Positions 1 to 11,060 of a stretch of DNA of 64,000 nt are shown here, piece by piece. The notes under the pieces are model-generated. The model saw only the letters and a program-made list of their open reading frames with translations, did no database searches and was not told the DNA's origin. The stretch spans positions 372,001-436,000 of the forward strand of contig MEHQ01000176.1 of the NCBI GenBank assembly GCA_008828725.1. Direction: 5' to 3'. This stretch comes from Saccharina japonica. Lineage: Eukaryota > Sar > Phaeophyceae > Laminariales > Laminariaceae. Both the position numbers and the translations under genes were made by a program. The number at the start of each line of letters is the position of its first letter. Position 1 is the stretch's first letter.

Positions 1-2
1 CC

Positions 3-1280
3 GACAACGTCGACGGTCACCAGAGCCAGGAGCGCGACCACCTCACCTACATCAACCTCGCCACCGAACGACAACAACGCACCTACTCCCTCGTCCGCGA
101 GCTCTACTACATCACCACCTCGCGCCTGCAGCGCCGGAACGCCCCCATCATGGCCGCCCTCTCAGCCTTCCCTCCTTTCATCGTAGGCGGCTGGGCCTGG
201 GTCTACAACTCCGCCTTCACCATTCGCCAGGGCGCCAAAAAGGACACCGACGCAACCGTGCTGAAGCCCAAGCTCGCCCTCAACTAGAACGGGCCCTTTA
301 AGATCCTCGCCGTGGGCACGGCGCCCGCCTCAAACACCCCCGACAACCGCCGCCTACACGACAAGCTACTCTTCCTCGACCTACCTTCTTAGCTTCCTGG
401 ACGGAATTCCAAGCCCCGCGTCTCCGTAAAACGATGCAAGCCTTGCCGGAGCCCCGACGACACCACCGACCTTCCCAAGTACCTGTCTGCGGACCACACC
501 ACCTACGTACTCACCGCCTCCGCCGCCAGGTCTCCGCCTTACCACGTCACGGTCGACGACGTCACACCGCCACTGGAGCGCCTCGACGTCGAGCGGATCA
601 CCGGCCACCAACTCGTACGCGGTCGCGGCGGGGTTATCGCCTTCCTCTACGAGACCCACTGGGCCGGACTTCTCAGCCCCTCCTGGGAACGGGAACTGGA
701 TCTTCAACATTTCAGGCTGCATATTCTCATTTACTGGTCCGGAACCCCGTCACAGCACCGACAAGCCAACCGCTTGTACAGACAAATGCGCATCGGTGCC
801 GCACACCGGGAACTCTCACGGTCACAAGGCCAAATATTTCTCGCTCTCGGCTACTCCCTGGTCTCCCGTGACCTCTGGCTCCCCAACTTCAGTTCAACCA
901 CTCTCCCCTCTGGGGCACACGTTTCGTACAAGGCGCGCGACGGCCTCTGTTGGCTCGGCATAATTGCCCACCGCGCGCCCTTGGACACCTCTTCGGACAG
1001 CCCCCCGGACTCTTCCCCGGACGGTCCCTACATCATCCGTTTCCTGGACAACCCCGGCCCCATCAAGATCGACCTCCAGCACGCCCGCTACACTACTGCC
1101 CGGAACGCCATATCCGGATCGTGGTGTTTACACCGCCATGGGACTGGAAGCATAGCCCGTGGGGTACTGCGGAGCACAGACACGCCCCGTGGAACCCCCA
1201 TCGCTTCAGCTGCCCCCCCTAGTTACCCTTCGGATACCTTCGCGTTCTTGGTTCGGGATGGTTTTACTTCTGTAGTATAG
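3..1280 (+). pseudogene. Ty3/gypsy retrotransposon pol, 3' end (integrase C-terminus plus chromodomain-like tail), decayed
   Basis: One reading frame (frame 3) runs from the window edge to TAG at 1278-1280, broken by two in-frame stops at 285-287 and 390-392. The part before the first stop resembles a gypsy integrase C-terminus, with the GPFKIL-type motif just after that stop. Residues coded at about 570-720 resemble a chromodomain: LERLDVERITGHQ, then LYETHWAGL and SWERELDLQ. Downstream, a YKARDGLCWLG and YIIRFLDNPGPIK stretch looks like a Tudor-like or second chromatin-binding module seen in stramenopile gypsy elements; that recognition is from memory. Reverse transcriptase and protease would lie upstream of the window. 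Because only two stops interrupt about 425 codons, the copy is fairly young but dead. No second LTR is visible, so the element boundary is unknown. Confidence 0.85.
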
Positions 1281-3344
1281 CATAGTTATTTTAGACGCGT
1301 AGCATCCAAATAATCTTCTGGGTTAGTTCTCCCGGGTTGTATCCAACTTAGGCGTGTTCCGCCAGCGGTATCCCCGCATTTCGGCTTGTTTTGTTTTATA
1401 TTTGGTAGCATCTACTCTCTTTTCTGGCATCCATCACGGCCCTCACCTGCCCCAACCCGTGGTAGATGGACCGTGATTGAATAGTGTTATTTTAGTATAC
1501 TGGGTTTTTACTTTGGAATCCTTCACCATCACTAACGCCCACCTTGTGCTTGTAGCTACAATCCGGGCGTCACTGGAGTAATTTTCTGAATCACTAGTTT
1601 TGGATTATCTGCTCTATCCCATCTCCGGCCTCGCCGGTCCCCATCTTCATAAGATCTCTAAACCATAGCGACACCGGTTTTCTGGATTTTCGTTTTTTGT
1701 TTCTTTGTGTATTTTCCCTCCACCACCCTCGTAGCATCTCCGTTGCCTTAGCCCCTTATGCAGGCGACCAGACCACAACATTACCGCCCCCACGGTTGGT
1801 GCGTCCGTTCCACAGTAAGTGGACCGCAATGGACTTCAATTGTTGCGATATCTTTGCTATTGGTTCGTCTATTGTGTCTGCGCGTTTCCAACACCTACCA
1901 ACGTGTTTCTTCCCGCGACCGGTTCCGCTCTCATTGAGCTACCATAGCTGACTTATGTGCGTAATATACAGCAGGGACACATTTCGTCCACGTCGAACTA
2001 GTCGACTTAGGTCTACACATCCTGGTATTGTTTCTGGCGACGTATTTAGTGCATTGGCTCTGATTGGCTCCCAATGCTGCGTTTACTAGCGTTGCCCCTC
2101 GAATACTTGGCCACTTCATAGTGGCACGATGCTCATTCCCTTCTTAGGACCCGTCAGTCCCTTGGTTATAGTCCTAGGAACTTCCAAGGTAGTCTTGCCG
2201 TGCCCCCTTCGCCTTATGCATCATGTTTTTATTTTGGATTTGCCTTTTATATCTTGCTTGTCTTTCGTATCGCTTCGATCATGGCGAGTAGTCATCTGCG
2301 CGATACCCCTCTAAACTGTGCTTCGTGTTCTATGCTAAGTAGACCCCATCGTTTCCGCCAGGACTCGATGATCAGCCTCGCACTCAGACCTCCCTCAGGT
2401 CCTCCACGACCCCTGGACATATGAGCCCCCGTGCATACGTCTGTACCCTGAGTCCCGTTTTCTTCTACCTTTGCCTTGGTATCTCTTTAGCTTCGTTTCG
2501 GGTTTATTGTGTCTGCTTTGTCTTGATTTCGACCCCTGCTGTTCATTTTTTGGCCATGACCCCCCTCTCAGCGGTCGCTTCTGTCGATGACCCTATCAGT
2601 GATCCTTAGGCCTCACTACGAGGTGTGGGGAAATTTATAGCCTCATTTTTGTTGTTTGGAATAGCCGCATCTTCGACCCCCCTCTCTCGGTCTGGTGGGA
2701 TGAACTTTGTTATCATCCATTGACCATCAATGGTCTGCATATACGACTATTCCGGGTGGGCTCATGTGATATGGTGTCTTTACGGCTATAGAATGGTTGA
2801 TAGAATATCATACAGGTGAAGAGCCTAGTGGCGCTAAGATCGTTCTCGTATTCAGAAGTTTCCTTGGGTAGATCAGATAGGCAGTAGCACAGAGGCTTTA
2901 TAAGTCCATTGGAAGGTTCTAAGCACTATAATATTTCTATGGACGAGATAGCTCGTAGGAGTACGAGTAGCGCTTAGAAATACACAAGAACGATATTTCC
3001 CCTTGGAAAGGATCTGGTATTATCCCTTGGACATAAAATATGTTTTTTCAGAATGGCTAAACACCATAGGAAAGTTCCATGGGCTGCTGTAGCTATTCGA
3101 TTAACGGGCTTTTAGCGGTAAGAGTATCGTAATGATCCGACTAGTGGGGTTATTAGAGAGAGAACGCGATGATCGGAGATAGCAGACTCTCGCCTCCTCT
3201 CTCACTTCTCTATCTGGCCCTTGTTTTCTCGGCCCTCCATCGGCTCTACTTAGTCAACATCATCAGAGGATACTAATAATATAAGAAGTCTTTCCATATC
3301 GAAGAAGAAGCTTGCTTCCAAGCTCGGCAATGTTCCAGCGAATT
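1281..3344. other. Gene-free region downstream of the gypsy remnant
   Basis: Pyrimidine-rich on the + strand from about 1300 to 2650, which suits 3' UTR/LTR sequence of the preceding gypsy element, but no LTR pair can be delimited. From 2650 to 3300 I see no gene, tandem repeat or TIR. Short open frames here lack any recognisable motif. Confidence 0.4.
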
Positions 3345-3657
3345 TCCATTCCCTTCTACCATCGTCACTACTCGGTCCTCTCTTCACACGTAACTCAGAT
3401 CCGGGGTCTCAAAGTAGGCTCCTCTCCCTCCTCCCCCACTACGGTTCTTGCCTTGATTTTGATCGCGCAGAGGGTGCAGCCTTTCCAACGCTCGTCGATC
3501 TTCATCGAATTTCGCTAACTCACGCTCTCGCGCTTTCAGCTAGTCAAGATAGTTTTTGCGAGAAAAAGTCCCCACGAGCATGCACTCGGGGGGGCTCGAA
3601 CTCACGACCTTGGCGCTAACAAGCTTCGTGGTTACCTGCTAGCCCACCGGGGCGACC
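3345..3657 (-). repeat. SINE-A copy (tRNA-derived), minus strand
   Basis: Read on the minus strand it starts with a tRNA-like head: GGTCGCCCCGGTGGGCTAGC resembles a pol III A box, and GAGTTCGAGCCC resembles a B box. A shared body follows, containing GACCCCGGATCTGAGTTACG. The same head and body recur at 7510-7850, 10735-11060, 35583-35895 and 60836-61215, which marks a dispersed SINE family of about 310-340 bp. Confidence 0.75.
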
Positions 3658-3681
3658 GGGGGGGGGGGGGGGGGGGGGGGG
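3658..3681. repeat. Uninterrupted run of 24 G
   Basis: Homopolymer of 24 guanines directly at the head of the minus-strand SINE-A copy and directly before a plus-strand SINE-A tail. It may be a sequencing-length artefact in part. Confidence 0.9.
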
Positions 3682-3778
3682 CTACTTTGTGACCCCGGAT
3701 CTGAATTACGACTATTCATATATAGGAAGGAGCGACAAAGGAAGGGCGAGATAATAAATGGGATGGAAATAAAAAAAT
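3682..3778 (+). repeat. SINE-A 3' half, plus strand
   Basis: Carries the conserved body segment TGACCCCGGATCTGAATTACG and the tail GATAATAAATGGGATGGA followed by A-rich sequence. It lies head-to-head against the minus-strand copy just upstream, the same arrangement as at 7510-7900. Confidence 0.65.
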
Positions 3779-3939
3779 ACAAAAATAAAAATGCCCACGA
3801 ACACCGACACCCCACCGATCCACTCCTGTACAAGGTTTCGCGCTGACGCTCATCGCTTCACGAGAAATGTTGGTGGGTGGTGTTGGGACAACCGGCCTAG
3901 GGATCAACCGACCCACCCAGTTACTCTCTCACCCACAAC

Positions 3940-4787
3940 TAGAGGTGGGCACCGGTAAAAAAAAACCGGTTAAAACCGGTTTTTGGAAACCCAGCAGGCG
4001 TGTACGAGTAGCCGGTTTTGGAAAAAAAAACGCGTTTTTTTTCGCCGGTTTAAACCGGTTAACCGAAAACCGGATAAAACCGGGAAAACCGGATGCACAC
4101 AGCAGTAGTAGTGTTTTACCTGGTATATGGTATCATGCATACATACGTGTAAGTGTGTACATCAACCATGCTCTAAACAGCAGATGCTCTTCTGACGTGT
4201 TATAGTTGTCATATATCAAAACATATACCATACCAAGGTATACAAAACTTGCACGTACGACAACTGTATAATATACTTTCACTTGTTTTGGACTGTTTTA
4301 AAAAAAAAAGTTGATTTTAGTTTGAAAACAAAATATATTAAAAATTAGTGGGGATTTTTATCTTGAAATTAGTGTGGATATTTTGACTTGGTTTTAGTGT
4401 AGTTAGAGCGCGCGCAGGAAAGCCCTCCGAATACGCTGATCTGCAAGGCATAGGAAAAAAAACAGGAAGCAGGTAATCGCGAAGAACAGTAACCAGTAGG
4501 TATAGGTATAGTACCTGTGCACCGGTAATGTCTTCTTCTCAACAATGTTTTATACCTTGAAATCACGCCACCCCGTGCGCTGTGGTTGTGGCTCGGAAAC
4601 CAAATGTAAACAGCACGTTTTTCACCCAAACATGCCGTCGTGTTCAATGATTTGGAGGCGTTTCACGTTACCATCCAGTTTTAACCGGTTTTCCGAAAAC
4701 CGGTTTTATCCGGTTTTTTGTTTCGATAATAACGCCTCGTTATCCGGTTTTCGGTTTTGTTTTTTCGCCTCCCGGTGCCCACGTCTA
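3940..4787. mobile_element. Non-autonomous hAT-like element, ACCGGTTTT-motif arms
   Basis: Ends are TAGAGGTGGGCACCGG on the left and its near-perfect inverted copy TAGACGTGGGCACCGG on the right. Both are flanked by an identical 8-bp target duplication, cccacaac (3932-3939 and 4788-4795). An 8-bp duplication with TAGRGRTG-type termini is typical of hAT elements. The arms (to about 4100, and from about 4670) consist of repeated ACCGGTTTT/AAACCGG units; the core has no recognisable transposase. Confidence 0.9.
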
Positions 4788-5023
4788 CCCACAACCCACA
4801 ACGCACCCCCACCAACCTATATACTCGCGCATGAGCCAAAAAAGGTTTATGTGCTGACACAAGTCGCTTAAGACACAAAACGATCCGATCAATGACAATT
4901 GCAGGAACACAGCAAAAAGAGAAAAACCGCCAACGCAGTAGCTTAATGCAGTTATGAGTTTGATCACTTGAAGGCGTCTGTCACGCTCCTCATTCCCACC
5001 GTTCTTGTATCTTGACAAGGTGG

Positions 5024-5200
5024 AAGCGCGAGATAGTGAGTTAGCGAAAAATCAATGAAAAATCGACGAGCGTCGGGAATGCTGAACCCTCTGCGCGATA
5101 CAAATCAAGGCACGAAACCTGGTGGGGGGGAGGGAGGAGAGCCTGTTTTGTGACCCCGGATCTGAGTTACGACTATTAATATTATAGGAAGGAAGGAGAG
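5024..5200 (+). repeat. SINE-A partial copy, plus strand, head missing
   Basis: Starts with a GCGAGATAGTGAGTTAGCG segment matching the reverse complement of 3510-3530 and continues through TGACCCCGGATCTGAGTTACG. The tRNA-like head is absent. The long minus-strand open frame over this region is a by-product of the repeat. Confidence 0.65.
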
Positions 5201-5328
5201 AGACAGAAGTGCCAAGAAAAAGATAAAGTAAGAAAGCGTTTTGTATGTTATACGGACGACCAGGTACGACCACCAAGAAATGCAGTATTATGCCACCAGG
5301 TGCCCGTATATCTTTGACTATCTTACTA

Positions 5329-6921
5329 CAGTGGGGGTCCCTCAATAAGGCGGTGGTGTGCCAGAGCACTATGACCGCCTTATTGAGGGCAGCCGCCTTA
5401 CTCGTGAATAGGGCGGTTACAGCCTTATTGAGGGTGTGGGATTCCCTCAGTAAGGCGGTCACCGCCTTACTGAGGGAACTACCTTGTTCTAGAGTGTAGA
5501 ACCTGGCATTATACCTGGCAATATCTATTAACTTAACAGAGAGCTGCACGCCGAAGGAATGACGACGAAGAGGGGCGGAAATGTGCTCTATCGTGGGTAA
5601 CGAGCGCAGATGCATACCTGACATGATTGAATACCTGTTGGAAATAATATATTATTAGCAGAGTCGCCAGAATAGTTGCTACAACGTGATTGAAAACAAC
5701 TGGCTCTGCTGCCTGCTGCTGCAGTACAGTATTGAAACTACTCTTAGCACCGCCTACTCCCTACACCATTTGCGGTAGGTGCACCAATCCAGGACAGTGC
5801 AGTATTACACAGATGCTCTGACTATACTCGATACTCCGAGTATACTCGGAGTATCGAGTATTTTTCGTAATCCGAGTACTGAGAGTATTAGGGTACTGGT
5901 GACCTAAATACTCGGAGTACTTGGAGTATGAACAGTACTGAAGGCCCAAATACTCCGAGTTCTGGGATTATCAGCAGTACTTATCCTCGAGTACAAGCAG
6001 TACGCGGAGTACAAGCATCTAAATTACTCGGAGTACTCCGAGTATAGAGAGTATTGAACACCGACATACTGCGAGTACACACAGTACCTGAAGTATTTTT
6101 TCTCGAAAATGCTCTAATCATACTTCCAGGTAATGGGAGCATCTGTGAATTTTGAAATGCTATAGGCCAGTCCCAAGCTCCCAGAATCTGGGAGAAGTGA
6201 CGGCTGAGTCTTTAAAATGACGCAAAGATGATCCTAATATACTTCACACTCCAAGAATACTCCGAGTATCGAGTACATTGCGTACTCCGAATACTGAGAG
6301 TATTGGAGTACCGGCGGTCTGAATGCTCGGAGTACTTGGAGTATGAGCAGTACTGAAGGCCCAAATACTGCGAGTGCAAGGAGTACCCGCAGTATCGGAC
6401 CCCGAAATACTCCAAGTATGGCAGTATCTGCAGTACAGAATATGGAAATACTCCGAGTACGAGCAGTATTCCGAAGTACATGGAGCCCAAATACTGCGAG
6501 TACACGAAGTACTTCAAGTATTTTATCTCCAATACTCCTTACTTTACTCCAAAGTACTCGGAGCATCTGTGCAGCATTCCTGTCACAAGATCAGGAACAC
6601 CACACCGGAACCATTCAGCCCAACTCTGCTGCGCTACGGTTAGGCTGGTGTATACTGGTGTGTCCTGGTGGGCTGGTATATACTGGTGTGTCTTGGAGGG
6701 CTGGTATGTACTCTGGTGTTTCCTGCTGAAGCGGAGGGTGTATGTACAGATGTGGAGGCCTAGGCCGCCCTCAGTAAGGCGGTAGACCGCCCTATTGAGG
6801 GACCATCCCGCAGTAAGGCGGTAACCGCCTTACTGCGGGTTCCAGTTGTGCCAAGCGATTTCGACCGCCTTACATCGGGATACCGCCTTACTCAGACCGC
6901 CTTATTGAGGGACCCCCACTG
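5329..6921. mobile_element. TA-flanked TIR element (Tc1/mariner-like), carrying a nested hAT-like element
   Basis: The left end CAGTGGGGGTCCCTCAATAA and the right end are inverted copies. Both are flanked by TA (5327-5328 and 6922-6923), as expected for Tc1/mariner-superfamily insertion. Subterminal arms (to about 5490, and from about 6760) repeat the motif CCGCCTTA(T/C)TGAGGG in both orientations. Between the arms sits a separate element at 5808-6571 with its own 8-bp duplication. No transposase gene remains. Confidence 0.85.
5808..6571. mobile_element. hAT-like element with ACTCGGAGTAC-motif arms, copy 1 (nested)
   Basis: Ends are CACAGATGCTC and its inverted copy, flanked by related 8-mers cagtatta and cagcattc (6 of 8 matching), read as an aged target duplication. 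Both arms (5820-6110 and 6240-6565) are packed with ACTCCGAGTA/ACTCGGAGTAC palindromes and separated by a unique core of about 110 bp (6125-6235). The same arms and core recur at 9206-9953. Confidence 0.85.
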
Positions 6922-6999
6922 TATATGAATCCATACTCGTGTCTAATTAATAATATAGTCACACGATATCCCGAACTTCATACTTTGAAAGTACGAGAA

Positions 7000-7290
7000 T
7001 TACATGTATGTGTGTGTTCTGCACACTACACCTTCCTTTCTACCCGTCGACATCCAGCACACCAAGTGTCCGTGCCGATTCTTCATCCGAGGTACCAGTT
7101 CTGTGGAGAGGTACAAGTTCTGTGGTCACAAAACTACGACACAGAGATACTACGCTGCAGTGCAGCAAGCAGAGCAGACAATGCAATACCATATACGACC
7201 GGCAAGACCTACCCTGCTCGCCATACAGGTGCACATGAAAGATAAAAAAAGAGTAAAAAAGAAGAGAACAAGCGAAAAAGAAACATAAAG
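7000..7290 (+). repeat. R2 dispersed repeat, plus strand
   Basis: Contains the conserved block CATCCAGCACACCAAGTGTC followed by CGTGCCGATTC. About 130 bp further on is GACAATGCAATACC, then an A-rich tail near 7240-7300. The same order is found at 16345-16620, and partial copies lie at 7905, 13540, 17755 and 61020. The tail suggests a retroposed short element; no tRNA-like head was seen. Confidence 0.6.
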
Positions 7291-7509
7291 AATAAAAAAT
7301 AAATATAATTATTACATACATACTTGCATACATATAATACGTCATACGACGTACGAGTGTTGTAATTAATATTATTATCAATTTCAGAAGTTTCAGAATT
7401 TCAGAAATTGCAAGTGGTGTTAGGTTTCATATCGCACGAAATAAAAGTGCCGATCGATGTGTCAAAACAGTAATAAGTGTAAAAAAAGTTCAAATGTAAA
7501 TCATTTTTT

Positions 7510-7850
7510 CCCCCCTTCATCATATTTGCCCTTCCCTTCTATCTCTTTCCTGTTCGGCGTTACGCAGATCCGGGATCACAGAGTGGGCTCTTCTGCCTTT
7601 CCCCCCACTACGGTTATTTCCTTGCTTTTTTATCGCGAGAATATTTAAGCACCTTTTTCCCTCGTCAACTCTCGTCGAATCGTGCTTGCCCACGCTCTGT
7701 TATGTTACTATGCGCTCTCGGCAGCAGTTCGGGTGATTATAGATAAAAGTCTTCATACATACATATCTACGGAGACTCAAACCCTCGACCTCCAACATAA
7801 CAGTCTTCGCTGTTGCCCGCTGCAGACCACCGGGGCGATATTGAGATTCA
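7510..7850 (-). repeat. SINE-A copy, minus strand
   Basis: Head on the minus strand is ATCGCCCCGGTGGTCTGC, with a B-box-like GAGGGTTTGAGTCTCC. The body carries the shared GATCCCGGATCTGCGTAACG block. Full-length or nearly so. Confidence 0.7.
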
Positions 7851-7900
7851 TATATCTCTAATAAAGCCGGAGATACTAGATGGGATGGAGAAAAAAAAAA
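7851..7900 (+). repeat. SINE-A tail fragment, plus strand
   Basis: GATACTAGATGGGATGGAG followed by an A-run matches the plus-strand tail seen at 3765-3778. It lies head-to-head with the minus copy at 7510-7850. Confidence 0.5.
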
Positions 7901-7904
7901 CTTA

Positions 7905-7985
7905 CGTATAGAATCGGCACGGACGCTGGGTGGTCTGGGTGACGACGGCATGGATTAAAAAGAACACAACAGACAGCAGCAGCAG
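7905..7985 (-). repeat. R2 fragment, minus strand
   Basis: GAATCGGCACGGACGCTGGG is the reverse complement of the conserved R2 block. Confidence 0.5.
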
Positions 7986-8699
7986 TGGTACACCAACTCA
8001 CGAGCACGAGTATTTCTGCGATTGTGGGAAATAGCGATAAACAAAAAGAAGAGCTGAGGCAGAAAACACACAGCCAGACAGAGAGACAGACATCACGGGC
8101 AGCGGCACAACCAGCGAAGAGGCAAGGGCTTGTTTACAGGTCCACAAAAGGCGTGGAGCCCCGGATATCGGAGCCTCTGTGAGTTTTGTGGTTTGTGGTG
8201 CTGCGTTTGGCGTCCTAAGCAGAGGGGAGGGTCTGTCCGTTTTTAAAGCCTATCTACAGTATATATGCCGGCCGTTTGTTTTCCTTGTTACGTGAGCTGG
8301 ACATGAGGTTTGGGCCCAACTGTTCGTATAATACTCGTGTAATATCGTATTTGTTTTTTTTATGCAGCAGCAGTACTTTGCAAGGAAGGGCCGTCCTAAA
8401 GTACGAGCCCCAGTCCTTGGGGTTTAGTCGTCCCGGCCGGAATGGAGGATCTAGTTACGGGTATGAGGAGGTGAAATGACAGAATCCCCGCTTGTCACAA
8501 GGGCGTGCCAGACGTCGGTGCTAAGGGCCATTCAAATCGAGAAACTTCCCCCCCAAAATGTTCAGTATTGTTTTCCAAGAAAAAGAGAAAACCTTTCTAA
8601 GGTTTGGAAATTTAACAGAGGGCAAAACGTTACGAAGGCTTCGCGTTTCAAATATTGGAAAAAATAAAATGAAACAATGCAAGGTTGTGTTCTGGAGAA

Positions 8700-8860
8700 T
8701 ACCTTCAAAACCATACCCGGGGTATTTACCCGGGTACTGAAAGTCCTAGCCGACTTGTATACCCGTACCCGGAACTTCTGTGGGTTATGTATGCCCCGTG
8801 CCACAATACCCGGCGTACGGGTACAAGATACAGGATCGAGTTGCCTGGGTCACAACTAGA
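8700..8860. repeat. Cluster of TACCCGGGTA-type palindromes
   Basis: At least six variants of TACCCGGGTA or CCGGGTA lie in 160 bp in both orientations. The pattern is that of the iterated-motif arms of other elements in this window, but no terminal inverted repeats could be fixed. Confidence 0.45.
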
Positions 8861-8866
8861 GGTGGG

Positions 8867-9060
8867 CAACGTTGAAAAATACTACGGTTTAAACAGGTTT
8901 TGGGAAACCCAGCACAGGCGTTTACGAGTAAACAATTTTGGGAAACAAAAACAGGTTTGCTTTTGCCGGTTTAGACATGGTAACCGAAAACCGGATAAAA
9001 ACCGGATAAATACCGGATAAAACCGGAAAACCGGTCGGTTTCAACCGGTAGCACCGGACA
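8867..9060. mobile_element. Left half of an ACCGGTTTT-family hAT-like element
   Basis: TAGAGGTGGGCAACG begins at 8867 and matches the left end at 3940. ACCGG/AAACCGG units follow to about 9060. No matching right end with TAGA..GTGGGC in inverse orientation was found nearby, so this is a truncated copy. Confidence 0.6.
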
Positions 9061-9205
9061 CATTATTCACTGATCCTCTCGTACAGAATAACACCACCAC
9101 CGGTACTTATAATAGGACATACACAGCAGTATCATCGGTTGCTGTTTTTGGCACCACACACAGTGCATCACGCGAGGCCCTTATGATTTCCAGTTCTCTA
9201 TTTTG

Positions 9206-9953
9206 CACAGATGCTCCCGAGTATACGCGATACTCGGAGTATCGAGTATTTTTCGTACTCCGAGCACTGAGAGCATTAGAGTACTGGTGGCCTAAATACT
9301 AGGAGTACTTGGAGTATGAGCAGTACTGAAGGCCCAAATACTCCGAGTGTCTGGGAGTATGAGCAGCACTTATACTCGAGTACAAGCAGTACTCGGGGTA
9401 AAACCATGTAAATTACTCGGAGGACTCCGAGTATCGAGAGTATTGAGCACCAAAATAATACTGCGAGAACACAAAGTACCTGAAGTATTCTTCTTTTAAA
9501 CACTCTTGTTATACTTCCAGCTAATGGGAGCATCAGATATCTGTGAATTTTGAAATGCTATAAACGCCAGTGACATGCTCCCAGAACCTGGGAGGAATGA
9601 CGACCGAGTCTTTAAAATGATGCAAAGATGCTCGCAACGTACTTCACACTCCGAGTATACTCCGAGTATCGAGTACATTTCGTACTCCGAGTACTTAGAG
9701 TATTAGAGTACTGGCGGCCTGAATACTGGGAGACTGAGGACCCAAATACTCGGACTAACAGGAGTACCCGCAGTATCGGACCCCGAAATACTCCGGGTTC
9801 AAGCAGTATCGAGAGTGTTCATTTTCGAAATACTCGAAGTACGAGCAGTAACCCGGAGTATCGAACGCCGAAATACTCCGAGTACACGAAGTACCTGAAG
9901 TATTTTATCTCCAAAACTCCTTACTATACTCTGAGGTTCTCGGAGCATCTGTG
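9206..9953. mobile_element. hAT-like element with ACTCGGAGTAC-motif arms, copy 2
   Basis: Ends are CACAGATGCTC and its inverted copy. The flanks are ctattttg (9198-9205) and ctatcttg (9954-9961), 7 of 8 matching, as a target duplication. Same arm-core-arm layout as 5808-6571, including the conserved core with TAATGGGAGCATC and GTCTTTAAAATGA. Confidence 0.9.
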
Positions 9954-9961
9954 CTATCTTG

Positions 9962-10734
9962 TCTCCTACATTATCACCGTCCACGCCGATTTGTTGTGCA
10001 AAATCCCGACAACAATATGCGTACACCAGGTAGGTACTTCTCATGATGAGCTCGTCACGTCTGCCGCGCGTCTGTCCTTCATGTCACCGCGTTTGACAAG
10101 AAATGTCGGTCACCGAAGTATCCCATCCAGTAGGCTTATATATATAACGGAGATCGCGTGGTCCGCGTGCCCAAACGAGCGTATGTGGCAGGAGCTATGG
10201 TGTGTTGAGTGGCGTTTCGTTTAAAGTCCAAAGGTTAACGTAAGGCTTGAGAAACACACAACAACAATCGATATCACGGCAGCCTCCACAACATAGAACT
10301 GAGCTTGCAGATCTGTTCTACACCGCTCGCGCCCATGTGTATTATGTGTGAGTGCAGCGTAGTGCTGAAATCGGAACCGCGTAGTGGTGCGTTCGGTTTA
10401 TTTCGCTGCTGAAAGTTTAGTGGTTTGTGTCAACATGAGGCCCAGTGTTTTTTCCCTCTTTCGAATGAAGAGTACCTCTTCTCCGTGTTGGCTCCATGCC
10501 GATCGTCCAAGTACTCGGAAGCTGATCTTCAGGAAAAAAGCTGGCTGTTGTCCTGATTCAACAGGTTGGATGGCTCAGCGATAGGTCAATCAATGGACGC
10601 GGAAAGTTCTATGCATTTCCGTATACTTCTTATGTATATGTATCATACCTGTGAATTGACCTAAACCCCTAAAATGAACACATACATGTTGTTCGTACAC
10701 GATGTAGGCGTACTTAAACGGATTTGTTTTCGTC
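9962..10734. other. Unassigned intergenic stretch
   Basis: No repeat family, splice-consistent exon or motif recognised. The short open frames overlap without conservation elsewhere in the window. Confidence 0.4.
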
Positions 10735-11060
10735 CATCCCATTTATTATCTTTAACCTTCTTTTCTCTCTCCCTCTTAAGTCGTAACTAAGATCCGGGGT
10801 CTCCAAGTGAGCTCTTCTGCACCCTCCCCACTACGGGGGGTGCCTTTTATTTTTTATCGCGAGAAGATTTCAGCACTTTCTTTCCTCGTCGACTTGCGTC
10901 GGATTCCTCCTACCCACGCCACAAAGGCGCTCTTCAGCAGTTGGTTCCTTATTATTTTTCAAAATAAAGTAATTTTTTCACCACGGTGGGATTCGAACTC
11001 GGGTACCAATGCTAGTAGCCTTTGAAGCAGACCACTAGTCTACCGGGGCGACCGCATCCG
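10735..11060 (-). repeat. SINE-A copy, minus strand
   Basis: On the minus strand the head is CGGTCGCCCCGGTAGACTAG, with a B-box-like GAGTTCGAATCCC. The tail is GATAATAAATGGGATGGAC. The body block GACCCCGGATCTTAGTTACG is conserved. Probably the best-preserved minus copy. Confidence 0.75.

Noticed and set aside
3560..3657. tRNA gene on the minus strand
   Set aside because: A- and B-box-like segments are present, but the stems do not pair convincingly and the sequence continues into a conserved SINE body found at several other sites.
5052..5624. 190-codon minus-strand open frame
   Set aside because: It spans a SINE-A fragment and the arm of a TIR element. The translation is repetitive (KAVTALL-type) and has no protein character.
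5808..6571. Regular palindromic repeats that could look like a CRISPR array
   Set aside because: Spacing and motif are irregular, the repeats occur in both orientations, and the block has TIRs and a target duplication in a eukaryotic genome. It is a transposon arm structure.
6212..6729. Open frames rich in YSEYS/EYLQY repeats
   Set aside because: They are translations of the ACTCGGAGTAC motif array, not genes.
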